Source of the DNA: Planctomycetota bacterium
Lineage (GTDB): Bacteria; Planctomycetota; Planctomycetia; Pirellulales; Pirellulaceae
Length of the DNA: 64,000 nucleotides
NCBI GenBank assembly: GCA_029259935.1
Contig: JAJDEH010000154.1
Location: 12,123 to 76,122, forward strand
Direction of reading: 5' to 3'
A program made the translations under genes and the position numbers. The first letter of the stretch is position 1. Every line of letters begins with the position of its first letter. The notes beneath the pieces were generated by a model. The model ran no database searches and was not told the origin of the DNA. It saw only the letters and a list, made by a program, of their open reading frames with translations. Positions 63,143 through 64,000 of the stretch are shown piece by piece.

Positions 63143-64000
63143 ATGGGTGATCGCATAATAGGAACGCAACCCAGCGATATTCTCTGGGTCCTTCTTGGTG
63201 CTGTGTTGGTTTTTGTCATGCAACCCGGATTCATGTGTCTGGAGAGCGGGCTGACGCGATCCAAGAATGCGATCAACGTCGCGATCAAGAACATCACGGA
63301 CTTTGGGCTGTCGGTCTTTTTGTTTTGGGCGCTTGGTTTTGCGCTGATGTTCGGCACATCGCAAAGCGGTTGGTTTGGCACATCCCATTTCCTGCTAGAA
63401 ATCGGCAGTGGGCGCACTTCGTTGGCCGTGTTCTTTGTGTTCCAGGCGATGTTCTGCGGTACGGCAACGACGATTGTCTCCGGCGCGGTCGCTGAACGCA
63501 TGCGGTTCCGCGGATACTTGTTGGTGGCCGTTATATTGTCCGCCCTGATCTACCCGCTGTTTGGCCATTGGTCGTGGAGTGGCTTGGACGGAACAGCGGG
63601 CTGGCTGCGAGCGATGGGGTTTCGCGACTTCGCCGGTTCGTCCGTGGTGCACAGCATCGGCGGTTGGGTCGCCTTGGCTGCCGTGCTGGTCATTGGTCCT
63701 CGTCACGGCCGCTTCCCGCCGGGCGAGCCGCCACAAAGTATCCCCGGTCAAAGCCTGCCGATGGCGGTGCTGGGAACCTTGCTACTGTGGATGGGTTGGT
63801 TCGGCTTCAATGGCGGCAGCACGCTGGCACTAAACGACGCCGTGCCGCGCGTCATCATCAACACCATGTTGTCGGGCGTCGCCGGCTTGCTGACCAGCCT
63901 GTTGATAAGCTGGTGGATTCACGGCAGGCCGGCGGTGCAATTCGTGATGAACGGTGCACTCGCCGGATTGGTCGCCATCACCGCCGGTTGCAACGCGGTG
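63143..64000 (+). CDS. amt: Ammonium transporter Amt (3' end off window)
   Basis: The open frame starts at ATG 63143 and is cut by the right edge after 286 codons. Amt marks visible are FVMQPGFMCLESGLTRSKNAINVAIKN, FQAMFCGTATTIVSGAVAERMRFRGYLL with the Phe/Trp gate region, FRDFAGSSVVHSIGGWVALAA (the D-[FYWS]-A-G-x-x-V-x-H family signature) and LLWMGWFGFNGGS. It conducts ammonium or ammonia across the inner membrane. In planctomycetes such genes are often fused at the C-terminus to signalling domains, which cannot be checked here. Confidence 0.9.
   Translation, partial: MGDRIIGTQPSDILWVLLGAVLVFVMQPGFMCLESGLTRSKNAINVAIKNITDFGLSVFLFWALGFALMFGTSQSGWFGTSHFLLEIGSGRTSLAVFFVFQAMFCGTATTIVSGAVAERMRFRGYLLVAVILSALIYPLFGHWSWSGLDGTAGWLRAMGFRDFAGSSVVHSIGGWVALAAVLVIGPRHGRFPPGEPPQSIPGQSLPMAVLGTLLLWMGWFGFNGGSTLALNDAVPRVIINTMLSGVAGLLTSLLISWWIHGRPAVQFVMNGALAGLVAITAGCNAV

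Overview
The window looks like a chromosome segment of a planctomycete, probably of the Pirellulales. This is inferred from gene content, not from a marker gene. It carries paired DUF1559 pseudopilin-like proteins, a DUF1573 protein, an Lpg1974-type outer-membrane protein, secreted sulfatases, ThuA proteins, a haem protein ending in a DUF1549-like start, a Ser/Thr kinase fused to LamG-like domains, and several small membrane proteins of types typical of that phylum. I see no rRNA, tRNA, CRISPR array or intact transposase.

Layout. 1-3593 (minus): two glycosyltransferases and a polytopic membrane protein. 3787-10244 (minus): the most interesting region, a seven-gene ubiquitin-like conjugation cassette in the order Ubl, E1/ThiF, membrane JAMM peptidase, membrane trypsin-like protease, membrane FHA protein, membrane RING/PHD-like treble clef, and E2/UBC. 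10515-12641 (plus): outer-membrane protein and two small membrane proteins. 12687-16687 (minus): secreted beta-propeller, ferrochelatase, 4-TM protein, TIGR01777 epimerase. 17065-23322 (plus): two DUF1559 proteins, a DUF1573 protein and a zinc-ribbon PilM-like protein. 23481-25910 (minus): sugar epimerase, TsaE, ThiL. 26117-34552: MlrC-like peptidase, an unknown anchored protein, a YkgJ-type protein, sulfatase and esterase, VOC protein. 34740-37455 (plus): ECF sigma, anti-sigma and haem-protein operon. 37986-40799 (plus): SUI1/YciH, IF-1 and a secreted unknown. 40954-46801: lysA, a ThuA protein, an unknown anchored protein and an SBF-type transporter. 46800-54900 is accessory-looking, with a MITE-like copy, gene remnants, an FMN glutamate-synthase-like enzyme, a large kinase lying between inverted repeats, and a serine-recombinase remnant. 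54939-64000: sulfatase, SGNH/alpha-beta hydrolase fusion, SlyX, CpsB-type phosphatase, HEAT protein, GT9 and an ammonium transporter cut by the right edge.

How it fits together. The cassette has every class of part a eukaryotic ubiquitin pathway needs: modifier, activator, conjugator, RING-like candidate ligase and JAMM deconjugase. Four of its seven products are predicted membrane proteins, so any modification probably happens at a membrane. Ubl-E1-JAMM-protease are joined by 4-8 nt gene overlaps. Related bacterial Ubl/E1/E2/JAB/RING operons have been described bioinformatically. This exact membrane-bound set with FHA and trypsin modules deserves comparison with them; I could not run that comparison. 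Other points of interest are three MITE-like elements that share terminal repeats, one of which supplies a stop codon, and a PilM-like protein with two zinc ribbons next to the DUF1559 genes.
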